Assembly: GCA_025766275.1 (NCBI GenBank)
Contig: JAFKAC010000008.1
Location: 1,178,001-1,242,000 of the forward strand
Direction: 5' to 3'
Source of the DNA: Lactarius indigo
Lineage: Eukaryota; Basidiomycota; Agaricomycetes; Russulales; Russulaceae
DNA: 64,000 bases
The notes under the pieces were generated by a model. It was not told where the DNA came from, did not search any database, and saw only the letters and a program-made list of their open reading frames with translations. A program made the position numbers and the translations under genes. Below, piece after piece: positions 1 through 9,443 of this stretch; position 1 is the first letter of the stretch, and each line of letters opens with the position of its first letter.

Positions 1-2831
1 GTCCACTCATCTGCAGCTGCAGACCGCATGGCCTCTGCATAAGTTGCAGGGTCTCGGCCCACAAAAGCAGCAGCCAATAACTCCGCATACCCCAGGCGCC
101 TGCCGCGCCATGCCGCATTGTCCGCATTGAAGTAACGCGGATTAGGGACTGGGGCACGAGCACTGCGCCTTGGTGCATTGTCCATCTCGCGCAACAGCTG
201 ACTACGCTGTGCACGATCCTCAAATCCCCCAGGCATTTCTGGTGAGGGAGGAGGGACATGGCGCATAATGCGCGTTGCACTAGGACGCGGCGGGGGAGAA
301 GTGGGAGTGGCTTGCTCACGCTTTGGTGTGGTGGGCGGAGCCGGCAGAGCAGGTGGTGGAGTGGTGGGGCGTGGTTGGACTTGTGGGGGGTCTAGGAGCT
401 TTTCAACATCCTCCTCCTCACTACTACTGGAGTGTGCAGGGGAGGGGGCTTGCATTGGTGGTAACGCCGGCGGGTGAGGCACGGCAGTCACTGTTGTGCT
501 AGGCACGACTGGTGGTGAAGGTGTGGGGTGTGTCTCAACACCCTGGAGGGACGGGAAGCTACTCTCGTCGAATGTCACATCCCTGGACACTCGGACGGAG
601 TGGGTTGAGCGGTCCCAGAGCTTATAGCCCTTAGATTCGGGCTCAAACCCGATAAGCGTGACCTCAATGGCCTTCGCATCCAATTTGCGACGCTTATCAG
701 CGGGTATGTGCATGTACCCCTTGCATCCAAAGACGCGAAGATGTGAGACATCGGGCACTTTGCCAGAGTGCCAGAGCTCATAGGGAGTGCGCCATTTAAG
801 CCCACGGACTGGAGAGCGGTTATAGATGTGCACAGCTGCGCACACTGCATGCTCCCAGAAGCCTTTAGACATGCCAGCTGTGTGGAGCATGGACATTGCC
901 TTATCCATAATGGTGCGGTTAAACCGCTCGGCTTTCCCGTTGGACTGCGGTGAACCCGGCATCGTGAGGTGATGCTCTATCCCTTTCTGCTTAAGAATGT
1001 CCTGCGTGACACTCGACATGTATTCGCCACCACGGTCAGAGTGCAGAGCGTGCAGTTTATGGCCAGACTGGGTTTCACCCCAGGCCAAATACATCTGCAG
1101 CGACTTAGCAAACTGGTCCTTCGACTTAAGGAAGTGAACCACAGTGAACTTAGTGTGGTCGTCTATGAAGGTGGCAGTGTAGGTCGAGCCTTGCAGAGAC
1201 TGAGTCTGCATAGGACCGGCGAGGTCACTGTGCACAATCTCAAATTGGCGAGTTGTCCTCTTGTTGGAGGATGCAGAAAAGGGCTGGCGAGTGGACTTGC
1301 CCATCTCGCACCCACGGCAGACTGTGTGGACCGTGGTAGAGCTTTCTATGTCCATGCCAGTAGTGGCAGAGGGACCATGCGCCTTCAGCGCTGCAGAGGA
1401 GATGTGTCCCATGCGTTGATGCCAGATATCAAGTGTGGCAGCACTTGATTTTGTGTGGGCGTTGAGGCCGACGCTGGCTGCGTCCAACCAGTAAAGGTTG
1501 TCCTCAAGGTAGCCTTTGGCCACACATTTTTGGTTGATAGATATTTTAAATGAGCCACTATCAAAGGCGATCTCAGCACCTTTTTGTGCTAGGGCGCGCG
1601 TCGACAAGAAGCGCGTCTTCACCTGTGGTAGGTGTAGCACATTGCTTAGGGTGATGGAGATACCCTGGCTCGTAGTAAAGACGACAGACCCGACACCCAC
1701 TTGGTCTATTGTGGACTTATCCCCTAGGCGTACAGTGCCTTTGGTTGGGGTATAGTCTTTGAAGTCAGACCGATGTGGTGTAATGTGGTGTGTAGCACCA
1801 CTGTCCATCATCCAACGCACACGCGAGGCAGCATACAAGGCAACAGAAATAGATTGAGAAGCCCAGTCTATGGCGGGCTCTTCGACCTCCTTAATGGAGG
1901 CGGTGGTAGGTACAAGAATATGACTATTTGCGGCCTTGTTGCCTGCCTTCTCCTTCTCCTTTGCGTCAGCCTCATCCTTCTTTTTCTTCCTGCAGTCAGG
2001 CTTGATGTGGCCCTTTTTATTGCAATAGTGGCAAGTCAGACCAGAGTGGTCCTTCTTGCCCTTTTTGCCCGTCGACTTGACGGGGGCCACCTTGTTGAGG
2101 GAAGAGCCAGAGGGCCCGGCGCGGCGAGCTTCTTCCGACACTATGCGCGCAATTATTTCAGCGTGCTTGAGTGTGGAGGGTGCCCCACTGGCAAGGATGG
2201 TTGAGGCCAACACCTCATAAGAGGGCGGCAGCGCGTGGAGGAGAATGAGGCAGTATTGGACGTCAGAGACACCCATCTGCGCGTTGGAAAGGGCAACCCT
2301 TAGCTCATTGAGCTTGGCCAGCTGAGCGGCCATGGGTGCGGAGTCGTCAAGGCGGGCTTGCGTTAACTGGATCCACAAGTTAAAGATGGTGGTGCTGCCC
2401 GAAGCACCAGCGTATACGTCTCTCAGCTTGTCCCACTTCGCCTTGAAAGTGGCATAGACAATATTGTCCGCCACAAGGGAGTAGACATCTGGCTTTAAGT
2501 AAAGGCGGAGGTACGCCTTGGAGCGACGCTGGACTGAGTCCCACTCATCGGTAGTTATGCCAGATGGGGGTGTGTCCAAGGTGAACACATCTTCAGCCTC
2601 ATGCAGCGTGAGGATAGCCTCAATGGTCCCAGACCATTCGTTCCAGCCAGTGCCATCAAACTGAGTGAGATGGATGCCAGATGGCATGCCGAAGTTGGCA
2701 CTGTGGGCCTGAGAGAGACGTGTGGAGGGTGTGGACCCAGAAGGAGGAGGGAGTGAGCCTCCTGCAGAGCCACCAGTGGGGCTGGGAGGAGCACCAGCAC
2801 CGGTAGCAGGGGTAGATGAAGAACCAGACAT
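1..2831 (-). CDS. Ty1/copia retrotransposon Gag-Pol polyprotein (partial, runs off the window start)
   Basis: One minus-strand frame is open from an ATG at 2831 to base 1, about 943 codons, with no stop seen. Visible in order: a gag region (residues ~1-250), a CCHC zinc knuckle CHYCNKKGHIKPDC (~265), an aspartic protease site MDSGATHHI (~340), the GAG-pre-integrase motif WHQRMGH (~470), then the integrase core with SDLAGP, HSDRGGEY and SPQSNGKAERFNRT. A proline/serine-rich linker follows, and the start of the reverse transcriptase region lies at the window edge. Protease before integrase before reverse transcriptase is the Ty1/copia order. The uninterrupted frame suggests a young, possibly active copy; the reverse transcriptase, RNase H and far LTR lie outside the window, so this cannot be settled here. 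Confidence 0.93.
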   Translation of the reverse strand, partial: MSGSSSTPATGAGAPPSPTGGSAGGSLPPPSGSTPSTRLSQAHSANFGMPSGIHLTQFDGTGWNEWSGTIEAILTLHEAEDVFTLDTPPSGITTDEWDSVQRRSKAYLRLYLKPDVYSLVADNIVYATFKAKWDKLRDVYAGASGSTTIFNLWIQLTQARLDDSAPMAAQLAKLNELRVALSNAQMGVSDVQYCLILLHALPPSYEVLASTILASGAPSTLKHAEIIARIVSEEARRAGPSGSSLNKVAPVKSTGKKGKKDHSGLTCHYCNKKGHIKPDCRKKKKDEADAKEKEKAGNKAANSHILVPTTASIKEVEEPAIDWASQSISVALYAASRVRWMMDSGATHHITPHRSDFKDYTPTKGTVRLGDKSTIDQVGVGSVVFTTSQGISITLSNVLHLPQVKTRFLSTRALAQKGAEIAFDSGSFKISINQKCVAKGYLEDNLYWLDAASVGLNAHTKSSAATLDIWHQRMGHISSAALKAHGPSATTGMDIESSTTVHTVCRGCEMGKSTRQPFSASSNKRTTRQFEIVHSDLAGPMQTQSLQGSTYTATFIDDHTKFTVVHFLKSKDQFAKSLQMYLAWGETQSGHKLHALHSDRGGEYMSSVTQDILKQKGIEHHLTMPGSPQSNGKAERFNRTIMDKAMSMLHTAGMSKGFWEHAVCAAVHIYNRSPVRGLKWRTPYELWHSGKVPDVSHLRVFGCKGYMHIPADKRRKLDAKAIEVTLIGFEPESKGYKLWDRSTHSVRVSRDVTFDESSFPSLQGVETHPTPSPPVVPSTTVTAVPHPPALPPMQAPSPAHSSSSEEEDVEKLLDPPQVQPRPTTPPPALPAPPTTPKREQATPTSPPPRPSATRIMRHVPPPSPEMPGGFEDRAQRSQLLREMDNAPRRSARAPVPNPRYFNADNAAWRGRRLGYAELLAAAFVGRDPATYAEAMRSAAADEW

Positions 2832-3109
2832 TGGGATGATTTATCTGTCGCCGAGGAGCAATCAGCGACAGTGCTTCATAGTTGCAAGACATAAAGATAG
2901 AGGGGGTACCACTCCTGTCTGTGATTCTGTAAGGCCAGAACGCTTAACGCGTCCTGCCTCCTGATAGTATGCCAGTGATACAAGGGCTAGGCCCAGGTTG
3001 GAAGAATCCCTTTGCCATACCATGAGCTAGCTGCCAGCCAGGACGTGTCTAAGACACAGCTCAAATGGTTTGCGTCAGGGGGAAGGTGAAGGGAATGCTT
3101 TCAGAGCCC

Positions 3110-3150
3110 AAGGCTGTCTACCTCAGCCTTCTCGGCCTGTTGGTTGCCTC
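3110..3150. repeat. 41-bp word shared with the gypsy leader (copy A)
   Basis: It matches 10258-10298 at about 37 of 41 positions in the same orientation. It lies about 280 bp upstream of the copia start codon. See findings. Confidence 0.75.
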
Positions 3151-3732
3151 ATCGCCACAAGTGGCTTTACTGAATCCTTTCCCATTGCCGCTACAAGGCA
3201 GGTATCTGGTTGCAGAACACCATAGTGGTGAACACCCCCCAGAGCCTGAACCAGGTTTTACACTCCCATGGTGAGGAGATCCTGCGCCCAGTGTGGAGCA
3301 CCAGAGACAGCTGGCGCTAAGCTCCACAATACACAGCCCAGTGGGCCATGCACGCCTGGATATTTTGAAGTTAAGGGGCTACCAGACCCAGTCTCCTTGC
3401 GCATAGCGCAGGGGCTAGGAAAACAGTAGGGGTGAAAGTAGGACTACTGGGCAGTACATACACAGGAGGTTCCTAAGCAGAGACAAGTGGCGCCCCACTG
3501 TCCTCTGCCTTGGGCAAGGCTGGTAAGGCCCCAGACAGACCTTAGCCTGGTGTGTCCTCCTAGGAAGACAGTGACCAGCCAAGTGGAGTGGCTAGGGCAC
3601 CAGGGCCCATAACCTGATGAACAGCAAACACAGAGGGCATACTCACAGAGACAAAGTAGACTGTGGTGAGATATGCTGGAGGTAGCTGGAAGCAGAGGTG
3701 TAACAGGGGATCTTGCAAGTAAAGCAGGGAGT

Positions 3733-3814
3733 CTGGCACACAAACAGTGAGAACTGATGTTATACATTGGAGGGAAGGGAGCTTACCTGGCACACAAACA
3801 GTGAGAACTGATGT
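3733..3814. repeat. 28-bp direct repeat, 54 bp apart
   Basis: The 28-bp word beginning ctggcacacaaacagtg occurs at 3733-3760 and again at 3787-3814 with no difference seen. It lies in the presumed leader/LTR of the copia element. A 27-bp repeat occupies a similar place in the gypsy leader (10829-10922). Confidence 0.85.
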
Positions 3815-4201
3815 GGACCAGGAGCGTACATGCTACTCTACTTATACACTTTCTGGGAGTGACACTATACAAGGGATGTAACACAAGTCACGTACTACAA
3901 GACAGTTATTGTTCTACAAACGGACAAAGGAATGCATGTTCTGAGAACAAGTGCAGAAAGAACAAGGAGAGTCTAGAAGTAAGTGATATCATAATGACAT
4001 CATAATAAGGATAGAACAAAAGGAGAACAAAGAAAGATACAAGAACGCATAGTACAATGAAAGGTCTGGATATGTCCATATGATGTCACTGTACATGATG
4101 TCATAGATAAAGTAGTCCGAGATTGTCCAGATCAAATCTAATCTAAAGCGGTCCTAATTAATCTACAGCAGTCCGTATCTGTAAGTCCGGTCCGTAAGAG
4201 C

Positions 4202-4476
4202 CGCTAAGTGCGCAAGGGTCACTTATCAACACTGAAATCATCCAAGGGGAAGACGAACACTATGAAGTGGAAAAGGTCTTGCAGTCCAAGGCATCGCCAA
4301 ACAAAAAGGGCATACTCTACCTGATCAAGTGGAAGGGGTATCCTGACTCCGAAAACTCCTGGCTCCCCTCCTCCCAAATGACCCATGCGCAAGACCTTGT
4401 TAATCAATTTCACAAGGCCAACCCCAGTGCCCCTAAACCAAAGTCAACTAGTGCTAGTGGAATAGCACGACGTTAA
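4202..4476 (+). pseudogene. C-terminal chromodomain fragment of a Ty3/gypsy (chromovirus) polyprotein
   Basis: The plus-strand reading frame ends at a stop at 4474-4476 and carries a chromodomain: YEVEKVLQSK, then LIKWKGYPDSENSW. This domain sits at the C-terminus of integrase in chromoviruses, where it directs insertion into marked chromatin. A stop lies just upstream near 4190, and protease, reverse transcriptase and integrase core are missing on this strand, so only the tail of an element survives. It is followed by a purine tract and an LTR beginning tgtcacg at 4488, the expected order for an element 3' end. Its strand is opposite to both neighbouring retroelements, and its LTR start differs from the gypsy LTR end near 11.8 kb, so it belongs to a different family. 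Confidence 0.85.
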
Positions 4477-4487
4477 AAAGGGGATAC

Positions 4488-5168
4488 TGTCACGAACCTA
4501 TAAACCTGGTCGTGACTCAAGGCGCTTAGGACCGGACCGGACCGGACCGGGCTTATGTCATCAGCTTCCTAAAGGGGAAATCCGAAATCGGAGTTTGAAT
4601 TTCGCTCTCCGACGGTCACGTGATGTGTCACGTGATTACTCTGTCTTTCCAAGTCACATGTGTACATGCACGTGTATCAATCAACGATTGATCGTTTATC
4701 GATCAACGAAGATAATCAACCAAGTCACAAGGAACACGTGTTCTAATCACGGGTTCTGCAGCTGCTGCGGAATCACGCCACTATGGCGCAATATGGCGCC
4801 ATCGACTGCGGCGCAGTCGTACCATGCTTATCCTGTATTCTGATTGGACAGTATTAATATCTCGTCTCTGGAATGTTCCAACCCGCAGTATTGCGCAGCA
4901 CTCGTGGACAGGCCCTAAGCCTGCCCTAAAGTTACGCACAGACCATTCCCTGTAGTATATAAGCTAGCTCAATCTATCGGACAGTCCCTCAGACTGTCCA
5001 CTTGTGACATCTTCCCTCTTGCCTCTCAGCTCCTTCGAGTGCCCCACCTTGTGTGCGCCACTATCTTCTTTGAGCCAAGAACGCCTCCTCTTCGCCCACG
5101 TCGACACCCTCTCCGTCTCTACCTCGCCCGCCGTCGTCTTCAAACGTACCCCTCGCTGTCGAGTGACA
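4488..5168 (+). repeat. 3' LTR of the chromovirus fragment
   Basis: The LTR starts TGTCACGA directly after a purine-rich tract (aaaaaggggata, 4475-4486) and ends GAGTGACA at 5168, so the ends are the inverted pair TGTCAC/GTGACA; 681 bp. Inside are four GGACC units in a row (about 4533-4553), several CACGTG-like words and a TATA motif (tatataag, near 4956). The right edge abuts the broken end of the minus-strand gypsy pol ORF. No matching 5' LTR is present in the window. Confidence 0.8.
4956..4963 (+). promoter_or_regulatory. TATA box in the chromovirus LTR
   Basis: The word tatataag lies about 205 bp before the LTR right end, a plausible U3/R promoter position. Inferred from sequence only. 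Confidence 0.5.
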
Positions 5169-5174
5169 GTGAGT

Positions 5175-8093
5175 TCACCACACAAAGTAGATGGATGCCA
5201 CCCCATCAGCCGTAATCTGAGAAGTCACGGGGAACAGATGAATCTGTTTGGTGTAATGATCTACAATATTTAAGATCATATCTTTCCCACGTGACATAGG
5301 CAGTGGACCGATTAGATCGATCCCTACTATCTGCCATGGTCCCTCAGGTACTTCTTGCGGCTGAATGGTTGCTTTAGGGTGTAGATCTTTGCGGTAGCGT
5401 TGGCATCGATCACATCCTTCTACGTATGAGGCAATGAAGCCTGACATGTGTGGCCACCAATAGTAGCGACTGACTAGCTCTATAGTTCCGTTTTTTCCAG
5501 GGTGTCCGGTAGTGACCGAGTCGTGGCAAGACTTTACCACGTCCCTGCGAAGGGCACGATCGTTTGGGACATATAATTTACCTCGGTGGTAAACGAAACC
5601 ATCTTCTTCTTCCCACATCAAGACACCATCTGTGAGAGCCTTGGGAGCGGTCTTAGATATGCTTTTAAGACCCTCTATAACTTCGGCTTCTCGAATAGAT
5701 GCGAGCTTGATGCGACTCCCTAGAGAGTCTATTTCAGGGACAAAGTGCACTTTAGCGGCAGCTAGGAAATGCTCAGGTTTTAACACCTGAACCTGGCGAT
5801 TATCTTCAGAGTCCCGGACTTGGTCTCGCGAGAAACGACTTAATGCATCGGCTTGCATGGATTCTCCTTTCTTATAAGTGATTTTGAAGGCGAACCGACT
5901 TAAGAATAAGGCCCATCGAGCTTGGCGCCTATTCAAGTCTTTCATGGTTGCCCACCATTCCATATTCTTATGGTCGGTGATCACTTCAAAAGAGATGCCT
6001 TCGAGGAAATGTCTCCAATCTTCTAAGGCACGGATTAAGCCGAGCATTTCCCTGTCGTAGATCTCATAGTTGCGTTCTTCTTTACTCATAGACTGTGAGC
6101 GATACGCAACGGGGTGCCAGAGACCGTCCGGGTATTTCTGAGTTAGAATACCGCCAGTCGCAAATCCTGAAGCATCCACCTCGACTCTAGTTGGAAGGTT
6201 CGGATCGTAAACCTTAAGAATAGGTTCTTGTACGAAACGTTCCTTTAATAGGTCAAAGGCTTTTTGCTGTTCAGACTGCCATGTCCAAGGAGTGTCTTTC
6301 TTAGTGAGGTCATGAAGGGGTCGAGCAATAGCCGCGAAGTCCTTGATGAACCTTCTATAGAAATTGGCGAACCCGATGAATGCTCTTACTTCTTTGAGCG
6401 TAGTCGGGGTTGGCCACTCCTTTACTGCAGAGACCTTGCCAGGGTCCATCTGCACTTCTCCGGGGCGGATAATCATCCCTAAATACTCCATTTCTTGCTT
6501 TTCAAAATCGCACTTCTCAGGCTTGAGATAGAGGTCGTATTGCTCTAACCTTGTCAACACCTCGCGTACGATTTTGCGATGGTGTTTTAGGTTATTGCTA
6601 TAGATGAGGATATCATCCATATATACTGCGACCTCTCCTTGTGCGATAAGATCAGCAAAGACGGCGTTCATTAAGGCTTGGAAAGTGGCGGGGCTGTTAG
6701 TCATGCCAAAGTACATGACTTTTGGCTCATATAGACCCCTATTGGTGACAATAGCACCTTTCCATTCATCGCCTTCTTTGATGCGGATATTATGGTATCC
6801 CCATCGAACGTCGAATTTAGTGAAGTACTGAGCTCCCTTGAGTCGATTTATAATGTCGGCAGCGAGTGGAAGTGGATATCGGTTCTTAATGGTGATTTTG
6901 TTAAGACGCCGATAGTCTTGGACTAGACGGAGCTTGCTGTCCTTTTTCTTTATGAAAAACACAGGGGATGCCATTGGTGACTTAGATGGCACCAAGTATC
7001 CTTTCCCTATGTGTTCGTCTAAGAATTTATCCAATTCTACTTGCTCACTGGGTGACATGGGGTACGTCTTGACCTTCCAGTGCTTGACTGCATCTGGTTC
7101 GAGGTCTATGGCGTGGTCCCATGGTTGATGCTCAGGGAGTCTCTGGGATTCTTCCTCAGAGAAGACTTTTGCGAAGTCACGATAGTGTTCAGGGACCATC
7201 TCTTCGAAGGTTTTCTTAGGTTTGGAGGTTATCGCTTTTTCGGCAATCTGCTGAGAATACGTGAAACCAGCCAAACAGAAAACTTCGTCAGAGACTGTGT
7301 CCAACACTTTCTCCGCAAGGAGACGGCGGCGTTCCATACGGTTCGCCATAATGCGCGTCACCTCTATCTCCATCTCCGGTGCGGCTATTTCAGCGCTGGA
7401 GTTGAGACGCATAGTGCCTTCCTGCCAATCTATGTGCGGGTTCCGGTGTCTAAGCCAGGGTAGTCCCAATATTACTCGTTCTGGGCCTAGTGAAGTGACC
7501 ATAAAGTCGAACTTTTCTGCACTAGGACCGACTTTGAGAACGAGTGTTACTTTGTGGGTGATACTACCAGCTTCGTTGAGCGTCCCATCGATATTGTATA
7601 GGGTAATGGGGTGCTCCAGCGGGACTTGCAACATTTTATGGTGGTCAGCGTACCTTTTGTCCAGGAACAACGAGGTTGCTCCGGAATCTACCATGGCTGC
7701 TACTTTTACAGTACGATGACGTCCTTGTAATTCGACAGAAATATGAAAATGAGATCTGCTATCTTTTGTTTCGGGAATAATACATGAAGAAAGCGCTGCA
7801 TCAGAAATCATCACTTGCGGCGCTGCTACAAATTGTGGAGCAATCGGAACACTAATACTATTGTTCATCTCCGAGGCAGATGTAGATGTAGAATCAGAAC
7901 AGGAAGCCGAGACATCACTACTATCAACTTTACAGGCAGAAACAGAGTGGTACGTAGGAATTACAGATTGGTCCGAGTCCGAAACGAGGCGAGATCGTAG
8001 GCATATCTTACAACTACATGAAGCCGAGTCAACCGTATCTGTTTTACAGGGGGAGTCCGCAGCTATGACTACCCCTGGATCTAAAAAGCTGCC
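5175..8093 (-). CDS. Ty3/gypsy Pol polyprotein, truncated within integrase
   Basis: The frame is open from 8093, overlapping the gag stop; the first ATG is at 7868 and the stop is at 5175. Domains in order: aspartic protease with DSGATSLFLD; reverse transcriptase with FDVRWGYHNIRI and the catalytic YMDDILIY; RNase H with VEVDASGFATGG and, downstream, TDHKNMEWW; integrase HHCC zinc finger with TTGHPGKNGT and CDRCQRYR; then the first core aspartate in GIDLIGPLP. The frame ends about 25 residues later in IYFVW, so the other two catalytic acids and any C-terminal domain are gone. The break is 6 bp from the right end of the plus-strand LTR. Pol is in the -1 frame relative to gag. The element cannot integrate by itself as it stands. 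Confidence 0.92.
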   Translation of the reverse strand, partial: GSFLDPGVVIAADSPCKTDTVDSASCSCKICLRSRLVSDSDQSVIPTYHSVSACKVDSSDVSASCSDSTSTSASEMNNSISVPIAPQFVAAPQVMISDAALSSCIIPETKDSRSHFHISVELQGRHRTVKVAAMVDSGATSLFLDKRYADHHKMLQVPLEHPITLYNIDGTLNEAGSITHKVTLVLKVGPSAEKFDFMVTSLGPERVILGLPWLRHRNPHIDWQEGTMRLNSSAEIAAPEMEIEVTRIMANRMERRRLLAEKVLDTVSDEVFCLAGFTYSQQIAEKAITSKPKKTFEEMVPEHYRDFAKVFSEEESQRLPEHQPWDHAIDLEPDAVKHWKVKTYPMSPSEQVELDKFLDEHIGKGYLVPSKSPMASPVFFIKKKDSKLRLVQDYRRLNKITIKNRYPLPLAADIINRLKGAQYFTKFDVRWGYHNIRIKEGDEWKGAIVTNRGLYEPKVMYFGMTNSPATFQALMNAVFADLIAQGEVAVYMDDILIYSNNLKHHRKIVREVLTRLEQYDLYLKPEKCDFEKQEMEYLGMIIRPGEVQMDPGKVSAVKEWPTPTTLKEVRAFIGFANFYRRFIKDFAAIARPLHDLTKKDTPWTWQSEQQKAFDLLKERFVQEPILKVYDPNLPTRVEVDASGFATGGILTQKYPDGLWHPVAYRSQSMSKEERNYEIYDREMLGLIRALEDWRHFLEGISFEVITDHKNMEWWATMKDLNRRQARWALFLSRFAFKITYKKGESMQADALSRFSRDQVRDSEDNRQVQVLKPEHFLAAAKVHFVPEIDSLGSRIKLASIREAEVIEGLKSISKTAPKALTDGVLMWEEEDGFVYHRGKLYVPNDRALRRDVVKSCHDSVTTGHPGKNGTIELVSRYYWWPHMSGFIASYVEGCDRCQRYRKDLHPKATIQPQEVPEGPWQIVGIDLIGPLPMSRGKDMILNIVDHYTKQIHLFPVTSQITADGVASIYFVW

Positions 8094-9307
8094 TTAAGAG
8101 CGTTGATTTGCTCTTGTTGGGCTGTGAGCGCCGCCAATAACTTTGCCACATCTGCCTGGGACGTATTGGCTTTGGGCGGTGCGGGATTACTTGATTGGGC
8201 GGTGGAAGCCGCCAACTGACTGGAAGAAGGTTGAGAGGGGGTCTCCTCACTACTGGCCGCAGCTTTCGCCTTGGCGGGTTTCCCCATGAATTTGAGCATG
8301 CAGACGGGTGCCCTGTGTCCGACTTTTTGACAATGGTGGCACACGTCGCGTTCGTGGTTTCCATCCTTCTTTGAGTGGTCCTTAGAACCACACCCGTAAC
8401 ACTTGCCTTGCATGTGTTTCTGATAGTCTTGCCGGGTCTTTCCGCCGGATGCGGGCTTGCTCGTGCCGGATCCCTGCTGACGTGATGCGTCAACTTGCAT
8501 CGCATCTGGATCGGCCGATTTGCCTGCAGGCAGGATCGACTGGCTAGACGAACCGCCCTTCTTCTCCGAGTCCCTCTGTCTCAGTCGCTGATCTAGCGAC
8601 TGTGAGACCTGCTTGAGGTCGTCGAAGTCGACGTGGGCCTTGTCCGTCAAGGCTAAGGCGTCTTTTACGCGGTCCGAGAGACCGTCGTAGAAGCGGGTGC
8701 GGAGGTCTGCTTTTGACCATCCAGTTTGTCCAGAGTATTGTTCGAACACGGATCGGTACTCTGCAACCGATCCGCGGCCCTGTTTTGTCTTCTTCAGCTG
8801 CTCCCTTGCTGTCTCTGTAGTGTCAAGGGGCGAGAACCGTCGGTTGAACTCTTTGACGAATTCGTCCCAAGAGCTGCCGAACGGAATATTGTTTAACTGA
8901 AGTTGTTCAAGGTAAGGGAGAGCCCATGACTTGGCTTCCCCTTCCATAAGGTTAAGAACCGCCATTATCCAGCGGTCTTCTGCCCGGAAGTACATGCCCT
9001 GGGCCGGGTCCCAGGTGTTCATAGCGTCCTGCTGTGAGCCTGCCCAATTATGGAAGGCTGCAAGGAAGTGACGGGCATCTGTGGAGTTGCCTTTCCCATC
9101 CCATGCTTTGGGACGGGCCACTACTTCCTTGTGTTTAGGGCTGGGCTTGGCCGCGGTTGCTGAAATCTGTGCGGCCAAGTCCGTGACCTTTTGCGTAAGT
9201 ATGCCGACTACTTGGCCCAAATCGCTTATGAGGCGCAAGCAGTCGTTGAGAGTTGGGGGCGGAGCAGGAGCTGTAGGTGTAGAAGGAGCGGCGGCGGCAG
9301 CGGACAT
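8081..9307 (-). CDS. Ty3/gypsy Gag with two zinc knuckles
   Basis: 408 residues from the ATG at 9307. The middle (~90-260) is the retrotransposon gag/capsid-like domain, with EAKSWALPYL and WDEFVKEFNRRF. The C-terminal half carries two CCHC-like knuckles, CYGCGSKDHSKKDGNH and CHHCQKVGHRAPVC, that bind element RNA. The frame is open upstream of the ATG to about 9571, so gag may be read from a longer product. It ends in TTTTTAG; pol is open across this point in the -1 frame, so a -1 slip on the T run is the simplest way to make Gag-Pol. Confidence 0.9.
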   Translation of the reverse strand: MSAAAAAPSTPTAPAPPPTLNDCLRLISDLGQVVGILTQKVTDLAAQISATAAKPSPKHKEVVARPKAWDGKGNSTDARHFLAAFHNWAGSQQDAMNTWDPAQGMYFRAEDRWIMAVLNLMEGEAKSWALPYLEQLQLNNIPFGSSWDEFVKEFNRRFSPLDTTETAREQLKKTKQGRGSVAEYRSVFEQYSGQTGWSKADLRTRFYDGLSDRVKDALALTDKAHVDFDDLKQVSQSLDQRLRQRDSEKKGGSSSQSILPAGKSADPDAMQVDASRQQGSGTSKPASGGKTRQDYQKHMQGKCYGCGSKDHSKKDGNHERDVCHHCQKVGHRAPVCMLKFMGKPAKAKAAASSEETPSQPSSSQLAASTAQSSNPAPPKANTSQADVAKLLAALTAQQEQINALKAAF

Positions 9308-9443
9308 CTTATCTAACTCGTCTTGTCTCTTTCTTTCCTCGTACTTTTTGATCGACTCCCGTCTGTCTTCGATGAGGCGAAGCTGTTCGTCTTCGTCGAA
9401 GTCGTCCCAGTTGTCGAAGTTCTTGATCCACTCTTTTTCTTCT

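Larger units (their letters stand above)
2832..4201 (-). repeat. Untranslated leader and probable 5' LTR of the copia element
   Basis: No coding signal is seen between the copia start codon and the chromodomain fragment. By position this should be the 5' leader and LTR of the minus-strand element. The right part (about 3950-4200) is AT-rich with repeated gatgtca/gtccg-like words. I could not fix the LTR ends, because the partner LTR is outside the window. The stretch contains the 41-bp word shared with the gypsy leader (3110-3150) and a 28-bp direct repeat (3733-3814). Confidence 0.5.

Noticed and set aside
4530..4560. GGACC tandem as a possible functional binding array
   Set aside because: Only about four units inside an LTR; simple slippage is enough to explain it.
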